A stretch of 64,000 nucleotides of DNA, from positions 6,250,087-6,314,086 of the forward strand of contig JACAXG010000012.1 in the NCBI GenBank assembly GCA_018881555.1, written 5' to 3'. The stretch is from Amblyornis subalaris. Its lineage: Eukaryota; Chordata; Aves; Passeriformes; Ptilonorhynchidae. Numbering within the stretch: position 1 is the stretch's first letter; each line of letters begins with the position of its first letter. Below the pieces are notes generated by a model, which was given only the letters and a program-made list of their open reading frames with translations, had not been told where the DNA came from and searched no databases. Position numbers and translations under genes: made by a program. Below are positions 63,601-64,000 of the stretch, in pieces.

Positions 63601-64000
63601 ACTATTTCCTTTAATAGTTGTGGATTTAGACTTGTAAGGATTTTGAACGATGACAGCGCCCTCCTTTTAAGAGTTTGCTGAATATAGGTTTCTTGGCAGC
63701 TGGAGGTGTGTGGAGCAGCATTTTCTGACTTAAGAAAAGGCAGGGACAGTGCCCAGGGGACACAGTGGCCCATAAAGGGAGAGTTAAGCAAGGCCATTAG
63801 GGATAACCTCACCCCATCTGTAATTCACTGCTTGCTTGTGCATCCACAAGACACAGATCAGGACAGGCAGTTAGTATAAGTACATACTTTTAAAACCTTT
63901 TATAACACTTCTTTGTATCACCCATTGTAGGTGCAAGTTTTTTATTCTAACCTGAATCTTTATGAATGTGAAATACTTGGTATCACACAGTCTACACAAA
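60661..64000. other. Intergenic flank, no gene recognised
   Basis: AT-rich with the T-run listed separately. A G/T-rich stretch at 63255-63360, ending in GCGGGGGGAGGGTGG and followed by a purine run, is simple low-complexity sequence. No exon or transposon recognised. Confidence 0.45.
61792..61809. repeat. T18 homopolymer beside a short inverted repeat
   Basis: Eighteen T residues, followed one base later by the hairpin GACACA-TGCTT-TGTGTC (61811-61827). Confidence 0.9.

Noticed and set aside
1..64000. CRISPR arrays, operons, tRNA or rRNA genes
   Set aside because: No regularly spaced repeats, no tRNA B-box with a fitting fold and no rRNA sequence seen; the window is vertebrate nuclear DNA.

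Overview
This is an AT-rich stretch of a bird nuclear genome. The evidence is several CR1 LINE fragments with the avian 3' end (reverse transcriptase tail, 3' UTR, ATTCTATG-type terminus), one solo LTR of a kind recognised from bird genomes, and two short exons that match the alternative first exons of PDE1A. There are no bacterial-style genes, tRNAs, rRNAs or CRISPR arrays. Most of the window is intron or intergenic DNA, and most open frames in it are chance or lie inside repeats.

The one gene I can name is PDE1A (Ca2+/calmodulin-dependent 3',5'-cyclic nucleotide phosphodiesterase 1A), read on the minus strand; only its 5' part is here. The upstream first exon (47904-48007) encodes the N-terminus ending EKMWQRLKG-I, the brain or PDE1A2-type start. 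The downstream first exon (11310-11362) encodes MDDCVTIKKKHLQRPIFR, the heart or PDE1A1-type start. Both end in a consensus donor in phase 2, so both can splice in frame to the shared second exon, which I did not find and infer to lie beyond position 1. Upstream of the 47.9 kb exon is a TATA-like box and an initiator at normal spacing, followed by a leader with two small upstream ORFs.

Layout on the + strand: 1-11.3 kb, PDE1A intron with a CR1 copy at the left edge; 11.3-11.8 kb, first exon 1b with its leader and a CT repeat; 11.8-47.9 kb, intron between the two first exons, with two large CR1 copies, a MIR-like SINE and a few exon-like or open stretches without a name; 47.9-48.3 kb, first exon 1a and promoter; 48.3-64 kb, upstream flank with a decayed intronless coding remnant (50.2-51.3 kb), a solo LTR (56.6-57.7 kb) and a decayed CR1 (60.2-60.7 kb).

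No clearly new biological system is visible. The items most worth a second look are the two-promoter PDE1A arrangement with a diverged N-terminus and upstream ORFs, the possible processed pseudogene (uncommon in birds), the exon-like segments inside the PDE1A intron, and an 840-base minus-strand frame broken by one stop codon.
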